A stretch of 64,000 bases of DNA from WHSW01 sp963759295 (lineage in GTDB: Bacteria; Actinomycetota; Thermoleophilia; Solirubrobacterales; 70-9). Of this stretch, positions 10,901 through 19,673 are shown piece after piece. The stretch covers positions 811,801-875,800 of the forward strand of contig CAVWYT010000010.1 in NCBI GenBank assembly GCA_963759295.1. The letters are read 5' to 3'. Each line of letters begins with the position of its first letter. The first letter of the stretch is position 1. The position numbers were made by a program, and so were the translations under genes. The notes under the pieces were generated by a model, which saw only the letters and a list, made by a program, of their open reading frames with translations, was not told where the DNA came from and ran no database searches.

Positions 10901-11293
10901 TTGCTCCCACTCGCAGACTTCGGCCTCGGCGAGGCCCTGCTCACCGTGCTCTCGGTGTTCTTCTTCGTGATCTGGATCTGGATCCTGATCACGATCCTCA
11001 CCGACCTGTTCCGCGATCACGAGATCTCTGGGGCGGCGAAGGCGGCGTGGGTGTTCTTTCTCGTCTTCGTCCCGTTCCTGACCGCGCTCGTGTATTTGGT
11101 CGTGCGCGGCGGTGGGATGCGAGAGCGCGCGATCAAGGCTCAGGCCGACGCGAGGCAGCAGTTCGACACCTACGTTCGTGAGACCGCCGGAAGCAGCCCG
11201 GTCGATGAGCTCCACAAGCTCAACGACCTCAAGGAGCGGGGCGCGATCAGCGAGCAGGAGTACGAGAAGCTGAAGGCGAAGCTGCTCGCTTGA
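10901..11293 (+). CDS. small membrane protein with SHOCT-type C-terminus
   Basis: 130 residues from TTG 10901, which follows AAAGGGG. Two membrane helices (VLSVFFFVIWIWILITILTD and a second near KAAWVFFLVFVPFLTALVYL) form a PLD-nuclease-N-like two-helix module. A cytoplasmic tail ends in LNDLKERGAISEQEYEKLKA, a classic SHOCT motif. SHOCT segments often serve as short protein-interaction or membrane-anchoring tails, but no biochemical role is established for this architecture. A start further upstream would have to overlap the divergent lysozyme gene and is less likely. Confidence 0.8.
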   Translation: MLPLADFGLGEALLTVLSVFFFVIWIWILITILTDLFRDHEISGAAKAAWVFFLVFVPFLTALVYLVVRGGGMRERAIKAQADARQQFDTYVRETAGSSPVDELHKLNDLKERGAISEQEYEKLKAKLLA

Positions 11294-11315
11294 GATCGCC
11301 GTCCGAGCGGCGCGC

Positions 11316-13139
11316 CTACCAGGAGCCGCCGCCGCCTCCGCCCGAGGAGCCGCCGCCTCCGCCGGAGAAGCCGCCGCCGCCTCCGCCCGAGGAGCTCTGG
11401 GGCGCGACCTGGGAGGCGATCTGAGAGCTGAACTGCGAGCCGCTGAACGAGGCCGAGTAGAAGCCCGCGGAGAACGCGTAGGAGCTCCAGCCGTCGCCGG
11501 TGTTCGCCTGCTCGCTGACCGGCGCCGGGATCCGTCCGGATTCGATCATCCGCTCGGCGGTCCCGAAGGCGACGCCGTAGACGAGGATCCGCTTCCAGAG
11601 CTCGAGGGTCGCCGGGGGATCGTCCGAGAGGCGCGGGAAGTCCTCGGTCCAGTGAGCGAATGCCCGCCAGCGGGCCGCGCGCTCCACGTGGGCGGCATCG
11701 AGGCGCTTGAGCCTGTTCGCGGGCACGGCAGCGATCGCGACCGCGATCGCGAGCCCGACCGCGGTCGGCAGGAACCACTGCTCGTTGACGGAGAGGTCGC
11801 AGAGGGCGACGACCGCGGTGAGCGCGATCACCACCCCGATCAGCAGGCGCCGCCAGGGGTTGAGGTCGCGGTCCCAGCCGAGCCGCCCTTCCTCGACGGC
11901 GTTCAGCTTCTCGGTCATCCGCTGCCAGCGCCCGCGCCACAGCTGGGAGTGCTCGGGCAGCTTGTCCTTCATCTCGCTGAGCGCGACCGTGCCGCCATCG
12001 AGCAGCTGATCGAAGAAGGCGAGCACGTGCCTCTCGTAGTCGGTGAGCTCGCCGGCGGGGCGATCGGCACGTTGCTTGAGCGCCAGGTCGAGCTCCTCGT
12101 CCTCGGTTCTCGCCGAGCTCGTCTCGTAGTAGCCGCGGTCGACCAGGTCGAGTAGCGTCGCCAGCACGGTGTCGGCGCTGTCGCCGCCCTCGTGGGCGAG
12201 CCCGTAGGCGAGCGCCGGAGGCGCCTCGTCGGGTGGCTCCGGCAGGTACTCGGGGGTCGACGTCGGCCGCTCACGAGCGAGCCGGATCAAGAGCAGCATG
12301 ACGAGCGCCGAGACCGCCGCGAGGATGCCCATCACCAACGGCCATTGGTTGGCGAACGAGCGCTTGAGGCGATTGAAGAACGAGTTGTAGTCGTCGTCGA
12401 GCGCCTTCTCCGCGGCGAGGATCTTCGGCAGGCCGGCGCCCTCGCCGGCGCGCATCTGCGCGACGCCCTGATCCGCGGTACGGGGAATCGTGACCCGGAT
12501 CTCGACCGCGGTGCCCGCGGAGACGTCGCTCGCCTCGAGCCGGGCGACGCCCGGGTCGCGCGTCGTCGAGCCCTCGACGTCGCGAGGGTGCCCCCAGACG
12601 CGGTAGTCGGGATCGGCGGGGTCGAGGTCGGGGTTCGTGAGGCCGGCACTCAGGCGGTCGAGCTCGAACTCCCATTGGTCGCCCCACACGGTCCAGAAGA
12701 CGTCGATCACGTCGTCGTAGGCGACCGCGCCGTCGACGACGCGGTAGGAGAGCTCGTAGGTGCGCCGGGTGTCCGAGGCCCGGTAGTGCCAGACCACCCG
12801 CACGCCCTCCCGGCCCGGCAGCGAGGTGACGCCGTAGACGCCGGGGCGGTCGTGGCTGCCGAGTGTGGTGTTGCCCACGGGCTCGTAGGCCTGACCGTCC
12901 TGACTCAGCCTCACGTCGGTGATCCGCTCGCCGAAGTTGAGCGGGATGTCGCGGTAGGACCCCTCGAAGCTGCCGTCGTACTCGAAGGTGAGCTCCTCGG
13001 TGACGAGCAGGGCACCGTCGTCGGCCAACCGCAGCTGCACGTCCGCGTCGACGACGTCGGCGCTGCGCGCGAGCGCCGACGAGGCGAGCGCGAGCGGCAC
13101 CGCGAGCCCGCAGAGCCCGATCAGCAGGTGGCGCCTCAT
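11316..13139 (-). CDS. DUF2207-family membrane protein with Gly/Ser tail
   Basis: 607 residues. Signal peptide (GLCGLAVPLALASSALA), then a large extracytoplasmic beta-rich DUF2207 domain with YDGSFEGSYRDIPLNFGERI and RTYELSYRVVDGAVAYDDV. A transmembrane helix lies near residues 270-290, a cytoplasmic segment follows, two more helices sit around 410-455, and the tail is Gly/Ser-rich ending GGGGGGSW. That low-complexity ending is typical of the family. It overlaps the LemA gene by 4 bases (ATGA), so the two are co-translated. LemA-DUF2207 pairs are widespread; the molecular role is unknown. Confidence 0.88.
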   Translation of the reverse strand: MRRHLLIGLCGLAVPLALASSALARSADVVDADVQLRLADDGALLVTEELTFEYDGSFEGSYRDIPLNFGERITDVRLSQDGQAYEPVGNTTLGSHDRPGVYGVTSLPGREGVRVVWHYRASDTRRTYELSYRVVDGAVAYDDVIDVFWTVWGDQWEFELDRLSAGLTNPDLDPADPDYRVWGHPRDVEGSTTRDPGVARLEASDVSAGTAVEIRVTIPRTADQGVAQMRAGEGAGLPKILAAEKALDDDYNSFFNRLKRSFANQWPLVMGILAAVSALVMLLLIRLARERPTSTPEYLPEPPDEAPPALAYGLAHEGGDSADTVLATLLDLVDRGYYETSSARTEDEELDLALKQRADRPAGELTDYERHVLAFFDQLLDGGTVALSEMKDKLPEHSQLWRGRWQRMTEKLNAVEEGRLGWDRDLNPWRRLLIGVVIALTAVVALCDLSVNEQWFLPTAVGLAIAVAIAAVPANRLKRLDAAHVERAARWRAFAHWTEDFPRLSDDPPATLELWKRILVYGVAFGTAERMIESGRIPAPVSEQANTGDGWSSYAFSAGFYSASFSGSQFSSQIASQVAPQSSSGGGGGGFSGGGGGSSGGGGGGSW

Positions 13140-13708
13140 CCGCCCGCTGCCCGGAGGTCGACAGCAGGGGTCGCCTCGGCCGAGGTCGGCGCGTCGAAGA
13201 ACTCGCGGCTCGCGAAGCCAAACAGGCGAGCGACGATCACCGCGGGGAACTGCTGGATCAGCGTGTTGTAGGTCTCGACCGTGTCGTTGTACACGCGACG
13301 GGTGATCTGGATCTGATCCTCGGTGTCGCCGAGCTGCTCGGCGAGCTGCGAGAAGTTCCTCGTCGCCTCGAGCCGTGGGTAGGCCTCGGCGACGGCCATC
13401 AGCCCGCCGACCGCGCTCGTCAGGCGGCCCTCGGCGACGGCACGCTGCGGGGGGCCCTGGGCGGCGATCGCCTCGCCTCGGGCGGCGGCGACGCCCTCGA
13501 AGGTCGCGCGCTCGTGGCTCGCGTAGCCCTTCACCGCCTCGACCAGGGCCGGAATCAGGTCGTGGCGCCGCCGCAGAGCGACGTCGATCTGCGACCAGCT
13601 GTTCTCGCTCGCCTGGCGCCTGGCGACCATCCGGTTATAGGTGATCCAGACGAAGGCGACGACGAGCACGGCGATAACGCCGAGCGCGATCAGTACCCCC
13701 GCGGACAT
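13136..13708 (-). CDS. LemA-family protein
   Basis: 190 residues. One N-terminal membrane helix (VLIALGVIAVLVVAFVWITY) is followed by the helical LemA domain: NRMVARRQASENSWSQIDV, RRHDLIPALVEAVKGYASHE, YPRLEATRNFSQLAEQLGDT-ED and YNDTVETYNTLIQQFP. Function in bacteria is poorly defined. ATG 13708 is chosen because TAGCGT on this strand (13722-13717) sits 8 bases upstream, giving a leaderless start; the open frame extends further but is not protein-like there. First gene of a two-gene unit with DUF2207. Confidence 0.9.
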   Translation of the reverse strand: MSAGVLIALGVIAVLVVAFVWITYNRMVARRQASENSWSQIDVALRRRHDLIPALVEAVKGYASHERATFEGVAAARGEAIAAQGPPQRAVAEGRLTSAVGGLMAVAEAYPRLEATRNFSQLAEQLGDTEDQIQITRRVYNDTVETYNTLIQQFPAVIVARLFGFASREFFDAPTSAEATPAVDLRAAGG

Positions 13709-13867
13709 CGCCGCGAACGCTATCCGCCACGGCGGGCGGTCGACCGCGGCAGTCGAGGTCCTCGAGGCCGAGCTACGGCTCGAGCCGGCCGGCGAGCCGG
13801 GGCCCGCGCTCGCCTGAGTTGGACCCAGGCCGAGCGCAGCGGCGATCCGTGCTACGCATTGGGCGCT

Positions 13868-14554
13868 TTGGCCCTGCTCTCGCGCCATCGAGGAACGCCG
13901 GCGTCCGTCCACCTGCTCAGCGCGGGCGAGGTCGAGCGGGTGCCGCAGACCGGGGCCGTCGCCTCGGTTCAGGACGCCGAGGTGGCGATGCCCTCGACAC
14001 TGGTCGAGGAGCTCTGGCAGCCGGAGTACCTGGAGCGGCTCGGCCGCGCCTACTGGCTCCACCTCACCCGCGCGACGCTCGGTCTGGCTCGGGTCGTCTA
14101 CGGCCCTGACTGGCGCGCGGTCGTCCTCGTCTCGCGCCGGATCGAGCTGCTGCGCTTTCACGCCCCCGAGTACGAGCTATCCGCCGACGAGGGCTGCGTC
14201 ACCTGGCGAATCGAGCGCGGCCTGCTGGTCGCGGCCGCGGGGCGCGAGCAGGGCTTCCTGCGGATCCAGGTCAGTCGCGGCGAGGGCGGAGAGCCGAGCC
14301 ACGCGCCGGCGAGAGTGCGGGTGCGGCTCGAGGTGCGCAACTTCTTTCCATGGCTGCGAGGCAACGGGCGCTTCGCGCGCTTCGGCGCATGGCTCTACGG
14401 TAAGACGCAGATGCGCTTCCACCTGATCGTCTGCCACGGGTTTCTGCGCTCGCTGGCGCGCCTCGACCTGCCGAGGTCGCGGGTTGGTGCGCTCGCCGGC
14501 GAGGCGGACGCGCCACCGCCGGACGTGGGGCCGCGCGAGCGAGACGCGGTTTGA
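13868..14554 (+). CDS. conserved-looking protein of unknown function
   Basis: Not recognised. About 228 residues from TTG 13868, the first plausible start where protein-like sequence begins (LALLSRHRGTPASVHLLSAG). It contains EELWQPEYLERLGRAYWLH, VVLVSRRIELLRFHAPEYE and VTWRIERGLLVAAAGREQG, a mixed helical/beta pattern with no signal peptide or clear membrane helix. It ends 29 bases before the SDR gene in the same direction, so the pair may be co-transcribed with the SRPBCC gene. An alternative upstream start would overlap the divergent LemA promoter. Confidence 0.6.
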   Translation: MALLSRHRGTPASVHLLSAGEVERVPQTGAVASVQDAEVAMPSTLVEELWQPEYLERLGRAYWLHLTRATLGLARVVYGPDWRAVVLVSRRIELLRFHAPEYELSADEGCVTWRIERGLLVAAAGREQGFLRIQVSRGEGGEPSHAPARVRVRLEVRNFFPWLRGNGRFARFGAWLYGKTQMRFHLIVCHGFLRSLARLDLPRSRVGALAGEADAPPPDVGPRERDAV

Positions 14555-14583
14555 GCCCCCCTCTCACGGGGAAGGTCCGGACA

Positions 14584-15504
14584 ATGTCCGAGTCTCGCAT
14601 CCTGGTCACCGGAGCGACCGGCTTCATCGGCGGCCTGCTCGTGCACAGGCTGCTCACCGACGGCTACCAGGTCCGCTGTCTGGTGCGCTCGCGCGGTCCC
14701 GCCTCCGCGACGCTCGAGCAGGCGGGCTGCGAGCTCGCGTACGCCGACCTCAACCGGCCGCAGGGGTTGGAGGACGCGCTCGCCGGCGTCGAGGTCGCCT
14801 ACTTCCTCGTCCACATGATCGGCAGCGCCGAGGACTACCCGGAGATCGAGCGGGTCGCCGCCGGCCGCTTCGCCCGGGCCGCGAAGTCGGCGGGAGTTCG
14901 CCGGATGATCTACTTGGGCGGGCTCGGCGACACCTCGGTCTCGCGTCATCTCGACGCCCGCCATCAGGTCGCCGAGACGCTCGCCGCCGAGGGGCCGCCG
15001 CTGACCTACTTCCGCGCCGCGATGGTGATCGGTCCCGGAAGCGAGTCCTACGAGCTGCTGCGGGGGATCGTCACGCGGCTGCGCGCGATGCCCGCGCCTC
15101 CCTGGCTCGGCACTCAGACGCAGCCAATCGGGGCTCGCGACGTCGTCTCCTATCTCAGGGAGGCGCTCGATGTCGCCGAGTCGGCAGGGCGCGAGGTGCA
15201 GATCGGCGGGCCGGAGGTGGTCACCCACCTCGAGCTGGTTCGTGAGATGGCGCGGGCGATGGGCCGTAAAGCGCCGCGGCTGATCCCGATGTCGGCCGAG
15301 ATCGCGCGCCCGGCGACGGTCGCCGCCGCCGCCGCCGCGGTCACTCCGGGCAAGCCGCGGGTGGCCGCGGAGATCAGCCGGGGCCTCAACACCCCGACGG
15401 TGGTCACCGATCCGAGCGGCGCGGCAGCGTTCCGGACTCGCCCCCGGCACCTCGACTCGGTGCTGGGCGAAGCGGTCGACGCGGTCGCAGCGGAGGCGAG
15501 GTGA
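14584..15504 (+). CDS. NAD(P)H-binding SDR (atypical, YbjT/NmrA-like)
   Basis: 306 residues from ATG 14584, preceded by GGGGAAGG. Rossmann motif ILVTGATGFIGGLLVHRLL, then GYQVRCLVRS, DLNRPQGLEDALAGVEVAYF, VRRMIYLGGLGDT and TYFRAAMVIGPGSESYE. The usual SDR YxxxK is not obvious, as in atypical/extended sensor-like SDRs of the DUF2867/YbjT group. Its TGA overlaps the GTG of the SRPBCC gene (15501-15504), so the two are translationally coupled. Many homologues in actinobacteria sit beside SRPBCC proteins; the substrate is unknown. Confidence 0.8.
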   Translation: MSESRILVTGATGFIGGLLVHRLLTDGYQVRCLVRSRGPASATLEQAGCELAYADLNRPQGLEDALAGVEVAYFLVHMIGSAEDYPEIERVAAGRFARAAKSAGVRRMIYLGGLGDTSVSRHLDARHQVAETLAAEGPPLTYFRAAMVIGPGSESYELLRGIVTRLRAMPAPPWLGTQTQPIGARDVVSYLREALDVAESAGREVQIGGPEVVTHLELVREMARAMGRKAPRLIPMSAEIARPATVAAAAAAVTPGKPRVAAEISRGLNTPTVVTDPSGAAAFRTRPRHLDSVLGEAVDAVAAEAR

Positions 15505-15974
15505 GCCGCGGCGTGCGCGAGTCGGTCGTCCTCGCCGCCTCGCCCGAACGGGCCTGGGAGCTGGTCATGGATCCGGCGATGCTCGAGCGCTGGGTGACGA
15601 CGCACGACTCGCTTGCGGGCGCGGGCGGCGGGCCGGTCGCGGCGGGTGACTCGTTCACCCAGCGGCTGCGGCTCGCGGGGACGCCGTTCAAGGTCCGCTG
15701 GGAGGTGGTCGAGGCCGACGAGCCGAGCTTCGCCCGCTGGCACGGCAAGGGACCGGCGGGCTCGAGCGCCGAGGTCACCTACCGCTTCGAGGCCGCCGAC
15801 GGCGGCACCCGGTTCGACTACTGCAACGAGTTCGCGCTTCCGGGCGGCCCGGTGGGACGCGCAGCGGGCGGCCTGCTGACCGCGGCGCCCGGATCCCGCG
15901 AGGCGCGCCGCTCGCTCGAGCGGCTGCGGGCCCTGGTCGAGCGCGAGGCCAACAACGGCTCCAAATCGACCTAG
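15501..15974 (+). CDS. SRPBCC (START-like) family protein
   Basis: 157 residues. Opens VRESVVLAASPERAWELVMD, the usual first strand/helix of polyketide-cyclase/CoxG-like SRPBCC proteins. It continues with a hydrophobic-cavity beta sheet (FKVRWEVVEADEPSFARWHG, SAEVTYRFEAADGGTRFDY) and a long C-terminal helix (EARRSLERLRALVEREA). Binds an unknown hydrophobic ligand. Coupled by a 4-base overlap to the SDR. Confidence 0.78.
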   Translation: MSRGVRESVVLAASPERAWELVMDPAMLERWVTTHDSLAGAGGGPVAAGDSFTQRLRLAGTPFKVRWEVVEADEPSFARWHGKGPAGSSAEVTYRFEAADGGTRFDYCNEFALPGGPVGRAAGGLLTAAPGSREARRSLERLRALVEREANNGSKST

Positions 15975-16028
15975 GCGCTAGAATCGCGCCCGTTCGAGAT
16001 CGCAGGGGAGCGAGGATGGAGGTAAGAG

Positions 16029-16436
16029 ATGAAGGCAGGAATCCGAAGAGGGCGCTCGGGCTGGTGGCGGTCAGCGCGCTTGGTCGCGGTGGCGACGGGA
16101 TCCGGCGGGGGCGATCGGTGGCCCGGCGAAGGCATCGAAGTCGGAGTGCGGGATGAGCCAGGGCGAGCAGCGTCGGTGACCACGGCGCCGACTACGTCTA
16201 CAAGCTCGAGCGCCCAGAAACCTGGGTTGCAGCGAAGGCGGCAAGACGCTGGCGATCGAAGTACAACAAGTGCCGCCACGACCACGGCGGCGCGCGACGG
16301 CAAGTGCAGCGTCGGTCAAGGGCTACGACTGCAAGCACGAAGAAGCGCGACTCGTCGCCGGAGTCTGTACCAGGCGAAGGGCAACTGCACGAGGGGGTCG
16401 AAGAAGTTCGTCGAGACGTTCGGCGAGCTGACCTGA
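16029..16436 (+). pseudogene. small exported protein, frameshifted
   Basis: ATG 16029 follows a GAGCGAGGATGGAGG purine run. A TAGAAT box lies about 50 bases upstream. Joining frames gives a short hydrophobic leader (RALGLVAVSALG) and later Cys-containing segments such as KGYDCKHEEARL and YQAKGNCTRGSKKFVETFGE before TGA 16434-16436. No single frame is protein-like throughout. It ends just before a strong hairpin. Unknown function; could be a small secreted Cys-rich protein with indel errors or a decayed gene. Confidence 0.35.
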
Positions 16437-16451
16437 GGCGGAGCGCGAGCC

Positions 16452-16490
16452 GAGCGGCGCCGCCGTTGGCGACGGCAGCCGGCGCCGCTC
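16452..16490. terminator. bidirectional hairpin terminator
   Basis: A perfect 10-bp inverted repeat, GAGCGGCGCC (16452-16461) and GGCGCCGCTC (16481-16490), encloses an inner CCGT/ACGG stem. It lies between convergent genes ending at 16436 and 16489. No T-run, as is common in high-GC actinobacteria. It overlaps the stop codon of the reverse-strand gene. Confidence 0.65.
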
Positions 16491-17536
16491 AGTGCGTGAA
16501 GTCCATGATCGATCCGATCGAGCGACGACGTCCGCGGCGACGGCCGAGCCGGCCGCGTTGAGGTGAATGCCGTCGGACTCGCGGACGATGGTCTCGCTTG
16601 CCGTCGACCTCGATCGAGTCGCGAGTAGCGCGTCGCCGGGCGTGAAGATCGGCACCGTGTCGACGATCCGGATCTGACTTAGCCAGGGCTGGGCGGCGAC
16701 TTCGATCGAAGCGTTGACCATCCGCTCGACGGGCTGGGCGTCGGGGTCACGCGGGCGTCGGCACCGTCAGCCAGTAGACCTTCGCGGCGCCGTCCTGGCG
16801 GTAGTTGTTCATCACCTGGCGGACGCGGTTCGCATAGGCGGCGGCGTAGTCGGGGCCGCAGCAGTCGATCTCCTTGCCGTTCGGGCCCGGGCAGTGGGGA
16901 AGCCGTCGGCGGCGCCGATGAAGACGACCACCGCGTCGGGATGGTCCTTGGCGACCTGGGCGGTCGAGAGCTCGCCCCAGTCGACGAGCGCCGTGTTCGA
17001 GATCGCGGTCCCGAGGTGCGGGTCGCGGACCACGTCGACGCCCGTCGGGCGCCAGCCGGCGTGCGAGCTCGGAGTCGAGCGGGGTCGAGAGCGAGTCGCC
17101 GGTGACCAGCAGGGTGTCGAGCTCGCTGCTTCGGCGGCGGCTGTTCGCCGAGCGTCGTCGGGTCGAAGGCGTCGGGGGTGATCGGCGGGACGCCGGCGCC
17201 GGGGCCGCCCGCCGGTGGAGGCGCGTCGTCGAAGCCGCCGCCGCTCGAGCTGCTCGTCCGGGGACAGGCCCGCAGGTGAGCTCGGGCTGGCGCATCGTCA
17301 AGCGGCAACCGGTCGGCGACCCAGCGCGGTCGGCTCGCCGACAGCGGCGACGACGTCGTGCCCGATCCCGGGTTCCGATGTGAGCGGCGGCATGGCGGAC
17401 CGAGCCGCCCGCGAAGCAGCACGCAGCAGGAGCGGCGGTGATCGCGATCGCGCTCGACCGCGTCGCGGGCGCTGTAGCTGCGCAGCCCCTGGCGCTCGAA
17501 GCGGCTCATCTGGCTGTCGTCACGGTGCTCGGTCAT
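16489..17536 (-). CDS. SGNH/GDSL-type hydrolase (DUF459/AlgX-like), frameshifted
   Basis: Likely extracytoplasmic O-acyl transferase or esterase acting on polysaccharide. After a shifted N-terminus come LLVTGDSLSTPLDSELARR (nucleophile Ser block), VRDPHLGTAISNTALVDWGE, PDAVVVFIGAADGFP (block III-like), VYWLTVPTP and IVRESDGIHLNAAGSAVAAD (the D-x-x-H catalytic block). It ends RIMDFTH. Single-base shifts near 16545, 16610-16620, 16745, 16902, 17060 and 17130 break the frame. ATG 17536 lies 10 bases from the MBOAT stop, so the two form an operon, as in acetylation systems pairing an MBOAT with an SGNH partner. Confidence 0.65.
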
Positions 17537-17545
17537 CGCTCGAAC

Positions 17546-18955
17546 TCAGAACTGGAAGTAGATGAACGGGGGGACGCCCTGGCTCGGCACGGTCGCGCCG
17601 ACGATCAGGATCGATCGCCGCGCAGCGCCGACCGCGAGCACCACCGGCCGGAGCTGCTCGATCCGCAGCTGGAGGCCGCTCGAGCGGCCGCGGCGGAAGC
17701 AGCTGCATGCCGATCACGACGGCGATCATCAGCCGCGACCGGCACCGTCCACAGGGTCGGCGGGCCCGGGTCGACGAGGCGCCCGAGGAAGGTCCAGAAC
17801 ACGTCGAGGTCTGGCGAGCGGAACAGGATCCAGCCAAGGCAGACGAGCGTCGAAGGTCGCGACCCAGCGCAGCCAGGCGGGTGTGTGGCGCCCGATCCGG
17901 CCGTCCAGCGCGTGCTCGCCGACAGAGCCCGGCGCCGTGGAAGGCGCCCCAGAGCACGAAGGTCCAGGCGGCCCCGTGCCAGAGGCCGCCGAGCACCATC
18001 GTGATCATCAGGTTGCGGTAGGTGAACAGCGCGGCTGCCGCGGCTGCCGCCGAGCGGGATGTAGAGGTAGTCGCGCAGGAACCGCGACAGGGTCATGTGC
18101 CAGCGGCGCCAGAAGTCGCGAAAGCCGGTCGCCCGGTAGGGGCTGTTGAAGTTCTGCGGGAAGATGAACCCCAGCAGCAGCGCGAGCCCGATCGCGATGT
18201 CGGTGTAGCCGGAGAAGTCGCAGTAGATCTGGGCCGCGTAGGCGTAGCGTGGCGAGGATCGCGTCGGGGGCGGAGTAGGCCTCGGGGACGCCGAACACGG
18301 GGTCGACGACCTCGCGCGCGAGCGTGTCGGCGATCAGCACCTTCTTGATCAGCCCGAGCGCGATCAGCGACAGCCCGGCGCCGACCGCGACCCGGTTGTG
18401 GGTCGCGCGGCGCCTTGAGCTGGGGCAGGAACTCGCTCGCGCGGACGATCGGCCCGGCGACGAGGTGGGGGAAGAAGCTCAGGTAGATCGCCGCGTCGAT
18501 CAGCGAGGCGGGCTCGGCGTCGCCGCGCTTGACGTCGACGACGTAGGTGATCGCCTGGAAGGTGAAGAAGCTGATCCCGATCGGCAGCGCAATCGTCAGC
18601 AGCGGCAGCGGCATCCCGAGCCCGGAGGAGTCGAGCAGGTCGCCGATGTCGCTGACGAAGAAGCGCGTAGTACTTGAAGATCCCGAGGGTGAGCAGGTCG
18701 AGGGCGACGGCGGCGGCGCAGATCCGTGAGGCCCGTCGCTGATCGCCGCTCGCTCGGCGATCTGCCTCACGGCGAGCTGATTGCCGAGCGTGATCCCCCC
18801 GAGCAGGAAGCAGAACGCGGGTCGGCCGCCGCGTAGAAGACGTAGCTCGCGACGATGATGAACGGCTTCCAGATCGGTTGCCGCGGCATCAGCGCCCACG
18901 AGAGCGCGAGGACGATCGGGAAGAAGATCGCGAACTCGATCGTCGGGAAGAGCAT
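17546..18955 (-). CDS. MBOAT-family membrane O-acyltransferase (AlgI/DltB-like), frameshifted
   Basis: Transfers acyl groups across the membrane to extracellular polymers. Start ATG 18955 (MLFPTIEFAIFFPIVLALSW). Conserved segments include PLLTIALPIGISFFTFQAI, YLSFFPHLVAGPIVRASEFL and FWRRWHMTLSRFLRDYLYIP. The catalytic-region GGLWHGAAWTFVLWGAFHG carries the invariant His of the family, and LGWILFRSPDLDVFW follows. The end is PPFIYFQF at 17546. At least six base shifts interrupt the frame, but all landmarks are present in order, so sequence error is likely. About 470 residues, normal length. Confidence 0.75.
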
Positions 18956-19014
18956 CTTCGCAGCGGGTTCTGGCGGCGGGACCGGCTAGGTTGCACCCCC
19001 TGAAGCGAGCGGCG

Positions 19015-19646
19015 ATGCTAGTCAATGCACTCCCAGCAGGCGGAATCGGTCCGCGAATCGCGACGCTGCTCGCGGTCATCGGGCTCGGGGCGCTCGGCGT
19101 CGGGATCGCGAGCGCGTGCGTGCGGAAACGCCGTGGTCGAGAAGCCGCGTAAGGACGTCAACCTCGGCCGCGCGCCGCTCGCGATCGGCGACTCGCCGAT
19201 GCTGCTGGCCGCTCGTCGAATCTGGCCCGCAAGGGCTACCGCGCCAACGCGCGCGGCTGTCGCCAGTGGCCGGAGGGGCTCGACCTGATCCGCAAGGCGA
19301 GGCACAAGGGACACCTGCCGAAGCTGGTCGTCGTCGCTCTCGGCTCCAACGGCCCCGTCACCAAGGGCGATATCCGCGATGCCCTCGACCTGGTCGGCAA
19401 GAAGCGCACGCTCGGGCTGGTGACGCCGCGCGAGACCGGAGGCACCGCCGGCCACGACGCCGACGATCGTCCGCCGCGAGGCCTCCAAGCACGAGAACCG
19501 CACCGTGCTGCTCGACTGGGTCAAGTACAGCTCCGGCCACTCGGGCTGGTTTCAGCCCGACGGCCTTCATCTGACCTTCGAGGGCGCCGACGCGATGGCT
19601 CGGCTGTTCAAGACGCCCGCTGAAGGCCCTGCCGCCGCCGCACTAG
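19015..19646 (+). CDS. SGNH-like lipoprotein next to MBOAT, frameshifted
   Basis: ATG 19015 opens a leader with membrane helix and a lipobox-like ending (IATLLAVIGLGALGVGIASA, then C). After a base shift near 19120 come APLAIGDSPMLLA (GDS block), RKGYRANARGCRQWPEGLDL, PKLVVVALGSNGPVTKGDI (G-x-N block), HENRTVLLDWVKYSSGHSGW and FQPDGLHLTFEGADAMARLF (D-x-x-H block). This set matches the SGNH fold. Further shifts near 19205 and 19450. Divergent from the MBOAT gene 59 bases away; the three genes look like one envelope-acylation locus. Confidence 0.6.
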
Positions 19647-19673
19647 AGGGCCGCCGCCGGGGGCGAGGCACGG

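Noticed and set aside
13514..13867. N-terminal extension of the gene at 13868
   Set aside because: The upstream part of the open frame overlaps lemA antisense and has shadow composition.
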